A DNA stretch of 26,487 nt from Physcia stellaris (GCA_018902385.1 JABSSW010000107.1:1-26487); one strand, 5' to 3'; counted from the first letter of the stretch, positions 1 to 8,681 are shown. The notes: a model not told the origin generated them from the letters alone. Numbers and translations are program-made.

Positions 1-1265
1 TTCACATTTCAGCTAATGCTCATTTCAATCATCGTTAAATTCAATAATTGTTTGAAAATGCGATTATTGAATGCATTATCAATCGTGATCGTCATTAACT
101 TTTTTGTTATTTCATAGAATTTTAGTATTGACAGCAGAAGATTTAACATTTTTTTTTCGTCATGACAAACATTTAACGAAACAAAGTCGATAAGTTTTTT
201 TTGATATTGAAAATTAATATTCATTCAATATATCATCACATTTAAATAAGCGATTTTTTGTTGATTGAATCAAGCATTTAACGAAATAAAAATTCGATCA
301 ACATTTTTCAATTCGTCTTTCAATTGATCACGAATTTCTTCATAGTTTTTCGTTACAAATTGATTTAATTTGATGCGATGTGATAGTTTCAAAATGAATC
401 GACTCATTTTCAAACATATTCGAAAATGCTCGTTCTCGATCGTTCGATAAGAAAAATCACAAGCAATAAAAATTTTGATTAAATGTTTTTCAAAGAGTTT
501 TTCGTCGAATGTTGCACGAGAATCGAGTTTGTTTTTTTTTTAATAAAAGTAAGTAAATGCATTATCAACATGCATTATTCAACAGATTTACATTAACATT
601 CTCGAAAGACTCGATTATTTTTTGAAAATCAAACGACATTGTTCGATTTTTTTTTTCAATTTTAAGACGATGTTTTGCGTTTTTCAAATGTTTGTTCATG
701 ACGTTGATGTCGTCATTTGCGTTTGACGAATGTTGTTGAACTTTTATAACATGTTTTACAAGCAATCATTGATGTTTCGTCAGACATTCTCGCTATTTGA
801 ACAAATTCTTGTCAGCATGAAGCAACTTTATCTTTCTTGTTCGATCAATGTGAATTATTGTACTTTGTTTGAGTTTTGTTCAAGATATTTTCATCAAAAT
901 TGATTTGTTTTCATTACTTTAAAAAAAGCATTCGAGCTTTTCTTTTTTCAGAATACATATTTTTTATTGTTATGAAGATTAAAATCAGAATGTTTTGTTC
1001 GAAATTCTTTCGTCAATTTGATTATTTGATTTTGACGATTATCAAAAATTGAAATTATCGATGATTGAAATTTGTGATGATTATCAAAGATTGAAATGAT
1101 TAATTGTTGAGAATTGTCAATTGACATATCGTCATCGTCGTTCATGATGAACGAACTTTCTAAATCTTGAATTGAAAACGAAGAAGAATTCGAAAACAAT
1201 TCGGAATTCGACATCTTATTTGACATTTGAATAAATGATAAAAATAATGCAAAGTGATAATGCAA
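1..1265 (-). pseudogene. hAT-family DNA transposase relic, N-terminal part (window-truncated)
   Basis: Degenerate transposase of a hAT (Activator-type) cut-and-paste transposon. Reading leftwards, an acidic, Ser-rich N-terminus (ATG near 1226 or 1265; residues 'FIMNDDDDMSID') is followed by a BED-like zinc finger: a CKTC pair at 749-760 and, in a shifted frame, 'MNKHLKNAKH' then 'FDFQKIIESF'. Next come 'YEEIRDQLKDELKNVDRI', the 'SLNA*' block that corresponds to hAT 'LDxW', and 'ITIDNAFNN' at the lower end, which matches the conserved hAT 'TTDNASNN' block. TGA codons at 270-272 and 225-227 sit where hAT proteins have Trp. The first catalytic Asp position reads Asn (SLNA), as expected from GAT to AAT. 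At least one frameshift separates the finger from the core. The C-terminal catalytic Glu and dimerisation domain lie outside the window. Family call is good; the start codon is uncertain. Confidence 0.78.
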
Positions 1266-1579
1266 TTTGAAGCACTAATTGTATATAGCACGAAATCAAG
1301 TTTCAAGATAATGCACAAAAATAATGCAAATATGATAATTGCAATTGTTCGATGAAAATCTTGAATCAAAAAGTAGTATAATTCAAAAAATAATAAATTG
1401 TCGAGAAGAATTGATAATAATTTCGAATACAAAGTAATATTATGATTATCACGTTTGATTTATATGAAATAATGCAAAAAAAAAATTCGAAAACTTTGAG
1501 AAAAAGCATTTATAATTAGTATCAGAAATATCGCGAAGTAATGTAATACGTCATGAAGTTAGAGTTTTTGACGAATCAA
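1266..1579. other. AT-rich leader upstream of the hAT relic, no gene seen
   Basis: AT-rich DNA on the 5' side of the minus-strand hAT gene. It holds short A/T tracts and no recognisable ORF, RNA gene or repeat. It retains AG and CT dinucleotides at a moderate level, so it is less mutated than the Gypsy DNA to its right. Confidence 0.4.
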
Positions 1580-1790
1580 ATCAAACTCGACATCGAAATT
1601 TGAAGTTTGATTCAAATTCAAATCAAGTCTTGACATTTTGACTTGAAATTTGACTTAAGCTCAAATCTTTTAGCGTGTCAAGAGTTTGAACTTGACTTAA
1701 ATTCAAGTTCAAGTCGAAATTTTCGACTTGCAAATCGGATCAAGTCGACGCACTCGAGCTTGAAACTTGATTCGACGATCAGTTTAGATT
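1580..1790. repeat. Dense short inverted/direct repeats of the CAAGTTTGA / TCAAACTTG type
   Basis: About 200 bp built from variants of TCAAGT, AACTTGA, GACTTGA and TTTGAACTTG in both orientations, for example around 1601-1635 and 1680-1725, ending in CTCGAGCTTGAAACTTGA near 1755. It lies 5' of the hAT relic. Subterminal arrays of short motifs that bind transposase are typical of hAT elements, so I infer this is the subterminal region of that transposon. A clean terminal inverted repeat and an 8-bp target duplication could not be identified. Confidence 0.55.
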
Positions 1791-2105
1791 TAATGATTTA
1801 GATTTGTTTTCTGATATTGATAAATTTGTTTGACGATTATTTTTGCAATTCGTTTTTCGATGAATTTTGTTTGATACATCGACTTTCGCGATAGACACTT
1901 TTTTGAAAATTCTGTACAACATTAGAGCGAACTATGCTTTCTATTTTTCTTTGTTGACTCGCTGAATAGAATCGAGTCTCGTTGTTCAATCTGACTTTGA
2001 AAAAAAAAATGACGTTTTAGATTTTCGCATTGAATTTAAAATCTTGTTTATTGAATAGATTGTCGTATTTCGAACAATCTAAAAAAATGAATGATTTCGA
2101 TATAA
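1791..2105. other. Unassigned AT-rich segment between hAT repeats and LTR-like repeat
   Basis: No ORF of note, RNA gene or clear repeat. AG and CT dinucleotides remain moderately common. It probably belongs to the element bounded on the right by the repeat at 2106-2300. Confidence 0.3.
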
Positions 2106-2300
2106 TGTGAAATGTCATGCATTGATATGATATTAATACATAATTACACGAAAATATCGAAATGAAAAACAAATACATGAAAATCTGACAAAACATATGT
2201 AAAAAATTTGATCATAAACGAAATTCGAATTTGTCATTCGATGTGATAAAATAAAAATATTAATTTTGTCAAATGTTGAATTCGATGCACGTTCGTCACA
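2106..2300. repeat. LTR-like repeat, copy 1 (TGTGA...TCACA)
   Basis: A 195-bp block starting TGTGAAATG and ending GTTCGTCACA. It recurs in the same orientation at 22485-22703, which has about 24 extra bases. The ends form TG...CA with the inverted termini TGTGA/TCACA, as in LTRs. To its right the G4 protease frame begins abruptly; to its left lies the less mutated hAT-containing DNA. I read it as the right-hand LTR of an element that extends left and interrupts G4. Flanking 5-mers (TATAA and TCATG) do not match, so a solo LTR with intact target duplication is not supported. Confidence 0.55.
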
Positions 2301-2664
2301 TCATGTTCGCAAACAAAAATTTCTGATTTTCGTTTGTTACACGCATATCGAACGTATTGTAATCAAAAATTAAACGATATTTTTGTCAGAAATTCTCGTT
2401 TAAAATCAAATCGTTATTCATATTAAAAATCAAACAATCAATGATTGTATAAAATTCATTTTTGTTTCAATTAAATTTAATGAAATCAACGACGTCAACA
2501 ATTTTATCGCTTTTTAATTGCATTTTGTCAAAAAAATATTGTAATTTTAATTTCAACAAATCGACAATGCGTTGAACAATGAAACAATAAAAAATATTCG
2601 AATTCGCAAATACAACGACGCGACGTTTTTTTTTTACGTTCACATCGAAACGTAATCACGTTTT
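2301..2664 (-). pseudogene. Ty3/Gypsy element G4: protease-region relic
   Basis: Minus-strand pol fragment of an old Gypsy element. The frame read leftwards from about 2625 contains 'RRVVVFANSNIFYCF', 'DKMQLKSDKIVDVVDFIKFN', and then 'MNNDLILNENF' followed by TGA at a likely Trp position ('ENF*QKYRLIFDYNTFDMRV'). This matches the end of Gypsy retropepsin domains, where 'DLILGxxW' precedes '...IDY'. The reading continues from the G4 gag at 12651 once G1 and one copy of its GTTTT duplication are removed. A one-base slip in a poly-A run near 2630 is needed to stay in frame. It is cut at 2300 by the LTR-like repeat, so reverse transcriptase and integrase are missing here. Confidence 0.62.
2660..2664. 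other. Target-site duplication of G1, left copy (GTTTT)
   Basis: GTTTT immediately left of the G1 5' LTR. The identical five bases lie immediately right of the 3' LTR at 12646-12650. Five-base duplications are normal for Ty3/Gypsy integrase. Confidence 0.8.
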
Positions 2665-2901
2665 TGTTACGAGCATGTTTGACAAATAAATTTGACAAAT
2701 AAATAAATGATATAATAAATGATTGAACAAATAAATTTAAATCGAATTATGTTTTAGTTTTTTGACGAAATTAACGTAATTTGAAATTTGACGTTCGCAC
2801 ATTGTTTGCAATTTCATTATTTTGTATATATTTGTTTTTGCAAATTTATTGTTTTCGTTTAATTAATCAATAATACGTTTATTCAAACACGATTCATGAT
2901 A
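2665..2901 (+). repeat. G1 5' LTR
   Basis: 237 bp, beginning TGTTACGAGCATG and ending ATTCATGATA. It pairs with an equally long 3' LTR at 12409-12645. I count nine differences between the two, all transitions: four in ApG/CpT context and five in CpA/TpG context. The last two bases are TA, not CA. That end is fixed by the GTTTT duplication. Confidence 0.92.
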
Positions 2902-3505
2902 TTACAATAAATTTTCAATTTTTATCGTTCGTCGTGATACGCGAACGTTCAAAAATAAAATTTCAAATCGATTAATTTTTTTTGACGAAACAAACGACGA
3001 AAAAATTTTGTTGATCAAACAAACGATCAAAAATTTTTTTTGACAAAACATCAAACGAAAATCGTAAAATAACAAAACGAATTTTCACGCAATCGACGAT
3101 AAAAAACGAAAATTGATTCGATTAATTTTTTTTCTTTTTATCATTTTCAATTTTTTATTTTCAATTATGATTCGAAATCATCACGAAACAATTTTTTTCG
3201 AATTTTTTATTTCGATGAAATAACGTTTCAAAACGTTACGTTTCAACGTGAATCGTATGTTACATGAAATTAACGACAATTTTTTCGATGAAAATTTCGT
3301 TAATCAATTCAAACGTCGTCGATTTATATCAACGATCGAATTCATAAAAATGAAAAATAACGAAATTATTTATTTTTTGAATATCGTCATCATCGATCAA
3401 TTGAAATGATGAATCAATCATAAAATTGTCGATTTTTTAAAAAAATTTGATCGATTACGCATCGATCGTGACAATTATTTAAACGTTTTGATTTAATATC
3501 AAAAT
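2902..3505 (+). other. G1 untranslated leader
   Basis: AT-rich leader between the 5' LTR and gag. A primer-binding site should start at 2902 (TTACAATAAATT), but mutation has blurred any tRNA match and I cannot assign one. The first 27 bases recur in reverse beside the LTR at 20618. No ORF of note. Confidence 0.6.
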
Positions 3506-4680
3506 TTGTACAATATTGTCAACGTCGATCGTGACGAATTGATTAATACGAATGTCAAATTAAATGAAATTCGTCGAAAATTGAATATTTTGAAAAACGA
3601 ATACGAAAAACAACGTGATTTATTTTTGATCAAACAAAAAAATTACATTTTTTTGAAAAAAAATCACGACATTTTGTTGATCAAAATTCGCGATCGTGCA
3701 CGAAATTTTGATGTCGACGATGAAAAAAACGACGATAAAATCAATATAATTAATTTTTTTCAAAAAAACAAACGACGTTTCAAAACACATTCAAATTTTT
3801 TTAAATTCATCAATAAAATGAAATTCATTTGACGTGTTTGAAAAACAAAAATACACGATAAAATGACGATTATCGTTGATTATTACGACACGAACATAAT
3901 CGCAATTATTATTGTAATTGATTGAATTGAAAATGATGTCGATAATCACATACAATCGATTCGTAATATTGATATGAATCATTTCAAAATTTGACATATG
4001 ATGTTGAAATTTTTGAATATTATTTACGAAAATTTTGATTTCAAACGCAATATGTATAATCAATTTCGAACATTGATTATGAATATTCAAAATTTTCAAT
4101 TTTTTATTTCATTTTTTTCGTTTTAACAATTCAATTGATTATAACGAAATCATCAAAATCGAAAAATTGATGAACAAAATTTTTTGAAATTTGAAAAAAA
4201 CGATAAATGTATATTTACGTGAATTTATTACGTTCGATAAAATTCGAATCATTTTGCAACAAATATACAATCGACAATCGAATTTTCGAAAAAAAAAATC
4301 GCGACACGTCAACAACGTTTTAAATTGTTTCAATTCAAATCAATTTTTGTCGTTTCGATTTCGATGTTTTTTACGAAATTTGTCATTTCGATTTTTTTCG
4401 TGAAATTTACAATTTATTTTTATTTCAACGTTGAAATCAAAATTCGTGATTCGATAATCGACAAATTGATCGTCACGAACAAATGTTTTACATATGATGA
4501 AATCAATCATGTTTGAAAAAAATGTTCGAACGTTCACAAACATCAAAAACGTTATTGACACAAAATGCAAATGTTTTATATGAATTTGATTGACGAATCG
4601 AACGATTTTGAATCGAACAATTAATAATTCACATCGAAAACGCGATTGATAAATATTTAAAAAAATTTTTTATTCACGAT
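3506..4680 (+). pseudogene. G1 gag relic (capsid and CCHC zinc knuckle)
   Basis: Gag encodes the capsid/nucleocapsid that packages element RNA. A first open block (3506-3832; opens with TTG, not ATG, so the true start is unknown) is charged and coiled-coil-like ('RRKLNILKNEYEKQRDLF'). Capsid-like sequence follows in broken frames; 4191-4403 has 'INVYLREFITFDKIRIILQQIY'. A zinc knuckle closes the gene at 4484-4525: Cys 4484, Tyr in place of the second Cys at 4493, His 4508, TGA at 4514, and Cys 4523, with CX2-X4-H-X4-C spacing preserved. Several frame changes occur. Assignment rests on the knuckle, the order of domains and position behind the LTR. Confidence 0.7.
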
Positions 4681-4686
4681 GATAAT

Positions 4687-5160
4687 ATGTTTGATTTTTT
4701 CATTAAACGATTTTTAATTATTAATTGTACGTTATCATTCAACGATAATAAACATAAATTAAAAATTTTAATAAACATTGATGCAATTGATTATGCATTC
4801 ATGAATAAAAAAATCGCGCAATTTGTATACAACATATTGAACATAAAATTTGTATTTTTATTGAAATCGAAATCATTGATTGAATTCGACGATCGTCAAA
4901 TTTTTTCAATAATTCACGTCATATATTTTAAATTAACGATAAAATTGCATTTCGAATTGATCGTTTTTTTGTTAATCATCGATTTGAATAATCATTCGAT
5001 AATTTTAAAAAAATCGTGAATGAACAAACATAAAATCATATTGAACATGATTTACGATAAATTGATTTTCAAATCGTTCAAATGCAATCATTATGACAAT
5101 ATATTCAATCAAATTGTTCAAATTCGACGTTTGAAAATTTTCAAATCAAATCGTCGATAA
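4687..5160 (+). pseudogene. G1 aspartic protease relic
   Basis: Retropepsin-like domain that would cleave the polyprotein. The open block 4687-5019 reads 'INCTLSFNDNKHKLKILI' and then 'NIDAIDYAF', aligned with the family pattern D-T/S-G-A-T-x-Y-A. The catalytic triad at 4774-4782 is now Asn-Ile-Asp: the Asp is lost (GAC to AAC) and Gly became Asp, both as expected from ApG/GpG mutation. Further on, 'LLIIDLNNHSIILKK' matches the flap/C-terminal segment. The frame continues past 5019 after a TGA at a probable Trp. Inactive. Confidence 0.75.
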
Positions 5161-5641
5161 AATGTATTTAATTGACATCGTGATATCGTATTATCGCAAA
5201 AAAACAATTCGAAACATATAACGATAATAAAATTTCGATATATCATTTTATTTCGATTTAAAATCAAATTTTTATTTTTTACAATTGAAAACGAATCAAA
5301 TATATTCGATTCGAAATGTTTCGAATGTTCAATTCATTCGAACGTCGATGACGATGACGAATCGTCAATTATCGAATCAAATAATTCAAAAATTGATATC
5401 ACGACGATTACGAAAACGACATTCGTCAAAATTTTTTTTTGAAAAAACAACGCAACAAACGTTGAAAAATCAAAAAACAACAATTCGAAATTTTTTCATT
5501 TTCGAAATTGAATTTAAACGATTCAATGAATATCGCGATGATTGATGCAATATTTTTTTATTTGTTCGTCGATTTCAAAAATCGAAAACAAAAAATGTAA
5601 TGTTTTTTTATTACGATCAATCAAATCGATATCGCGTTCAA
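5161..5641 (+). pseudogene. G1 pol linker between protease and reverse transcriptase
   Basis: Low-conservation spacer of the pol polyprotein, including an Arg/Lys/Gln-rich open block at 5285-5545 ('SRRLRKRHSSKFFFEKTTQQ'). This opens with a non-ATG codon and so is not an independent gene. The segment contains no CC, CT, AG or GG dinucleotide. The Copia-like element interrupts it after 5641, and pol resumes at 8885. Confidence 0.55.
5637..5641. other. Target-site duplication of the Copia-like element, left copy (TTCAA)
   Basis: TTCAA directly left of the LTR at 5642. It is repeated at 8880-8884 directly right of the other LTR. Removing the element and one TTCAA restores continuous G1 pol sequence. 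Confidence 0.88.
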
Positions 5642-5839
5642 TATTGAAAGAATCATGGGTGACTATCATTCTATTGCTCTGAATCTCGTTGTTCTAGGTA
5701 AGTTACATGCAGGTGGAAGCACAAGGAGTGTGCGGGTGCCAAGGCACTAGTCCCAACAAGGACGCACTAGTCCTTCTTTCGTCAGGTTATACTAACTGGA
5801 CCTGACTGCAGCACACCTGCGGAGGCTGTATTTCCAACA
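5642..5839 (-). repeat. LTR of the Copia-like element (3' LTR in element orientation)
   Basis: 198 bp; in element sense it starts TGTTGGAAATACAG and ends CTTTCAATA. Against the other LTR (8682-8879) I find one difference: T at 5666 versus C at 8706, a CpC-to-TpC change. Inside are a doubled GCACTAGTCC and the hairpin AAGGAC...GTCCTT. Confidence 0.93.
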
Positions 5840-5849
5840 CTCCCCCACA
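5840..5849 (-). promoter_or_regulatory. Polypurine tract of the Copia-like element
   Basis: Element-sense TGTGGGGGAG directly abuts the TGTTGG start of the 3' LTR. This is where a plus-strand primer for reverse transcription is expected. The core GGGGGAG recurs many times upstream (see the repeat entry 5840-7096). Confidence 0.82.
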
Positions 5850-6588
5850 GCAACCGCTTGTGCCTCCTGCTCTGTATCCTAACGAGCCCAGCCTGGAGCT
5901 TCCGTGCAAGCTCCCCCAGCGCGACGAGTCCTGGAGCTCCCCCAGCGATGTGGCTCCCCCAGCGATGCGTAGGTCCTGTAGGGCTAGACCATACACCGAT
6001 GCGAAGACTGCAGAAACGAACGAATCGAGGTCCGGTGACCTATTGGCTTCAGGTATGACGTAAGGCCGAATTGTAAGGCGTGCGACCGAGCATCTGAAGG
6101 ATTGCGACCGTGTTCTGGATCTCCATGAGGTGAAGCATCGATGTGGGATCTGGTACCTAGAATTGGGTAGAAGGTACACCATGGAGCAAGTACCAATTGC
6201 CTGAGTAGTGCGATATTGACGAGAGTGCAGGTCACACCATGATCTTGGTAGCATCATTGTGGATCTCAGGGTTCTCAGGTACTTCTTGCGGCATCAATGG
6301 ATCAGTTCCTATGTGATTTGGCTGTAGGAAGTCCATAAGGTATGCCGAATATGTGGAGCAAGCAGGAGATGGTCGAGAAAACGATAAGGAAGGTGTGTAT
6401 CGATGCAAAGAGTGCAGATTCGAGCTTTTCTGACCTGACTAAGACCTGCCAGAGAACCAGGTCGATTAGTATGCGAAAAGGTCAGATATCTCCAGTGCTT
6501 GATCGAGTTCTTGTCCTTCTTGATCGAGTTTCTGCTTCCTTGTTGACCGAGTTCATACTCTGCAAGGCCGAGGTGTAATAACTGCATA

Positions 6589-6664
6589 GTACGCTCCCCC
6601 GAAGCGGTACTATGTGACTCCTAGTCATGTCTGTACAGTACGCTCCCCCGAAGCGGTACTATCT
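6589..6664. repeat. Two copies of a 24-bp hairpin unit around CTCCCCCG
   Basis: AGTACGCTCCCCCGAAGCGG plus TACT occurs at about 6589-6612 and again at about 6638-6661, 49 bp apart. Each can fold with AGTAC pairing to GTACT and GC to GC, leaving the C-tract in the loop. Confidence 0.7.
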
Positions 6665-6907
6665 GGTTCGTTACTCCTCTTCTAACAGTTCGTACAGTAC
6701 GTCAAGTACGCTCCTCCGAGACTGTACTGCCAGGACTGTACTCTACTCACTCTCTCCCCCTCGTATTTATCGGGCGACTGAAGCCTCAAAGGGTAGTAGG
6801 GAATAGAGGCGATTATCAGTCGTGTTAGATCAAGACGAAGCCGCAACAAAGGTAAGTCCCTACCATATTCGTCAAACAATAAAACAAAGCATACAACAAC
6901 TTGTAAA

Positions 6908-7022
6908 GCTCCCCCAGGCCGAAAATTGGGCGGGAGGGGCGGGACATCGAATCCATTAAAACAACAACAACTTTTATGCTCCCCCCAGGCCGATCAACGG
7001 TTAATAGGGAGGGCGGGCGGGC
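6908..7022 (+). repeat. Two G-quadruplex-capable tracts in a ~70-bp duplicated unit
   Basis: GGGCGGGAGGGGCGGG at 6928-6943 and GGGAGGGCGGGCGGG at 7007-7021. Each has four G-runs separated by single bases. Each sits in a duplicated unit that starts GCTCCCCC(C)AGGCCG (6908, 6978) and is followed by CAA-rich sequence. The G strand is antisense to the element transcript. Confidence 0.72.
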
Positions 7023-7083
7023 AAAACAACAAACAAACAACATGCTCTAACTCCCCCAAAGCAGTGACTCCCCCGAAGAGGGG

Positions 7084-8505
7084 TCAATACTCCCCCGAAG
7101 CAGGGTGAAGAGGAGCGAAACGCCAGTAACGCATCCCCATGGGTATCCCATTGCTCTCAACTCTTGAGGCATTTCGCATGGCCCAACCAGTAGGCCAATA
7201 GGTGGCGGAACGCCCTTGGCAATGCCTGCAAACAGGAGGCGAGCGAGAGATCCTTGGGAAAGAGGGGCGCACCGAAGCAAATCGAGGAGTAGAGCGAAAC
7301 AAGGAAGGTGACGTGCGGGCCGACTGTTTGGCCGGGTCATGCACTGCTGGAAATGCTTCGAATTTGGCCGATTTGGAAGCAGGTAAGGCCACCGCATTAA
7401 AGTATGACGTAATGCGCGTTTGTATGGGGCCAGATTTGCAATTGCTTCTGGGGCTGCATTTGCCAGAGCTGCGCGGGGACAACGGCTTGTTCTGGCTTGG
7501 CTGCAGGCCAAATGGACTCGGCTTCCCAGCGAACATATGGAACAAGTCGTCCATGGTGAGATAAGGCTTCTGAATGCCTTGGTGTTTCGAGGTCGGGGTT
7601 CGAGGCGGAGTAAGCGGAGCAAGCGGGCAACAGACTGCGGGCTTCTCCAAGATTTTGCTCACCGATTTGGGTGTCGCAATCGGGAGACGAGAGGGTTTCG
7701 GCGCAACGACTGGTCGTGAGGCGATTTCTGCCCAAGATATCGGTTTCTTTGGTGTTGCAACCGACGAGGTAGGTGATATGCTCTCTGAACGCTCGCGTAC
7801 AATTTCTGGTGCGGGCATCGAGAGAGGTAAGAGTTTCGGTGACGTTGGAGGTGAGGAGGTTACCGATCGAGGTGACGAAGCAGGAGGAGTAGGAGGTGAA
7901 ACAACAGACTGCTCAGCAAGCTTCGGCTTCTTTGCATGACGAGTACGGATATGCTCGTGGAGCTTGGTGTTGCTGTCAAATTTTGTCTTGCAACGCCTGC
8001 AGGTATATCCTTCTGCCCGTTTCTTGGCCAGGCGGGCTTCCTCCTTTTGCTTTGTCAACTGCTTCATTTCCTCCTTGAGCTTGTTCTTGACCTCCAACTC
8101 ATGCTTTCGTAAATGGTAACTCTCTTGTGCCCTCTTCGCTTGAGTGAACCAACTGCATCGCAAAGCCTTAGCATCCCCAGTCAGGTGCATGCTATACAGC
8201 GTTTTCAGATCTTGCGTCATTGGGTGGCCATCAGGTACGTGGTCGCAAAGGGCAGACGAAAAAGGTAAAAGGTCAGGTGCGGAGGTGGCCGCAGGAGTAG
8301 GAGTAGTCATTCTGACTGAGTGTAGGATTCGCGAGAAGGTTCGATATCGTAAGGTATTCGTAAGGGGTTCGGTAGGTAGGCGAATTCGTAAGGGACTCGC
8401 GAAGGGTATGTAGGTAGGTCGAATTCGCGAGGGATTCGAAAGGTGAGTAGGTGTTACCGATGTAACTGAGGGTGTACCAAGGTACTGGATATTGCTCGAT
8501 TGCAA
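7084..8505 (-). CDS. C2H2 zinc-finger protein with PIP-box-like motif, carried by the Copia-like element
   Basis: Intact 473-codon ORF. Residues 1-65 are encoded by a short tandem repeat, so Met66 (8310, 'MTTPTP') is a plausible alternative start. Residues 84-125 are globular-looking ('DHVPDGHPMTQDLKTLY'). Residues 130-165 are a charged, probably coiled-coil helix ('LEVKNKLKEEMKQL'). Residues 169-190 are one canonical C2H2 finger: Cys169, Cys172, Phe176, Leu182, His185, His190. After it comes a long Pro/Ser-rich, presumably disordered region, then 'PYLTMDDLFHMFAGK' (314-328). QTRITSYF at 362-369 fits the PCNA-binding pattern Q-x-x-I-x-x-F/Y-F/Y. The tail contains 'VCRHCQ' (425-430). It occupies the gag position behind the primer site. 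It may be a divergent gag-like protein or a captured host gene. Function is unknown; nucleic-acid binding is inferred. Confidence 0.75.
   Translation of the reverse strand: MQSSNIQYLGTPSVTSVTPTHLSNPSRIRPTYIPFASPLRIRLPTEPLTNTLRYRTFSRILHSVRMTTPTPAATSAPDLLPFSSALCDHVPDGHPMTQDLKTLYSMHLTGDAKALRCSWFTQAKRAQESYHLRKHELEVKNKLKEEMKQLTKQKEEARLAKKRAEGYTCRRCKTKFDSNTKLHEHIRTRHAKKPKLAEQSVVSPPTPPASSPRSVTSSPPTSPKLLPLSMPAPEIVRERSESISPTSSVATPKKPISWAEIASRPVVAPKPSRLPIATPKSVSKILEKPAVCCPLAPLTPPRTPTSKHQGIQKPYLTMDDLFHMFAGKPSPFGLQPSQNKPLSPRSSGKCSPRSNCKSGPIQTRITSYFNAVALPASKSAKFEAFPAVHDPAKQSARTSPSLFRSTPRFASVRPSFPRISRSPPVCRHCQGRSATYWPTGWAMRNASRVESNGIPMGMRYWRFAPLHPASGEY
8311..8460. repeat. Degenerate ~45-bp tandem repeat at the ORF 5' end
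   Basis: Units containing GTAGGTAGG-CGAATTCG-(T/C)(A/G)AGGGA-(C/T)TCG repeat at about 8365-8410 and 8408-8450, with shorter TTCG(C/T)(G/A)AAGG pieces upstream. They overlap codons 1-65 of the C2H2 ORF, which makes that N-terminus doubtful. Confidence 0.6.
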
Positions 8506-8660
8506 TTAGGTCGATTTCGGGTCTGACAAGACTGGATACTCCTCAATGGAGTTGGTTACTGCTGCGAGTACTGCAAACCTTGCTGTACTGCCTGGCGGCT
8601 AGTTACTACTGCTCGGCGTCCTCTGACATGCTGTAGCTGGTACTAGATGTAGCGAAAGCT

Positions 8661-8681
8661 GCTAACCCGGTTCTCATAACC
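8661..8681 (-). promoter_or_regulatory. Primer-binding site of the Copia-like element
   Basis: Element-sense GGTTATGAGAACCGGG starts right after the LTR. GGTTATGAG is complementary to CTCATAACC, the anticodon-loop segment of eukaryotic initiator tRNA-Met. Half-tRNA-iMet priming is known from Copia elements. The match after the first nine or ten bases is uncertain. Confidence 0.7.

Larger units (their letters stand above)
5840..7096 (-). repeat. Dispersed GGGGGAG (CTCCCCC on +) motif array in the element 3' region
   Basis: Twelve exact CTCCCCC copies on the + strand, starting at 5840, 5911, 5937, 5954, 6594, 6643, 6754, 6909, 6979, 7051, 7068 and 7090, plus a variant at 6711. All have the same orientation. 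The first is the polypurine tract itself; the rest look like copies of it. They lie almost wholly 3' of the C2H2 ORF stop (7084). Open frames across this stretch on either strand show no recognisable domain. I treat it as a non-coding 3' region. Confidence 0.8.

Noticed and set aside
3791-4570. Minus-strand ORFs inside G1 gag (3791-4099, 4139-4333, 4340-4570)
   Set aside because: Antisense to the gag relic. Depletion of AG and CT removes TAG and most antisense stops, so long chance frames are expected.
3136-5641. Classical CpA-type RIP
   Set aside because: CpA and TpG dinucleotides and CAA codons are abundant in the most mutated segments, the opposite of a CpA-directed process.
5787-6257. 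156-codon minus-strand ORF as a gene
   Set aside because: It runs through the 3' LTR and the GGGGGAG repeats of the Copia-like element, has no domain I recognise, and competes with other open frames on both strands in GC-normal DNA.
7047-7735. Other minus-strand frames at 7047-7622 and 7397-7735
   Set aside because: They overlap the C2H2 ORF in shifted frames and lack recognisable features; they are shadows.
7202-8413. Several plus-strand ORFs (for example 7202-7564, 7574-7939, 8144-8413)
   Set aside because: They are antisense to the C2H2 ORF, have skewed composition mirroring it, and show no domains.
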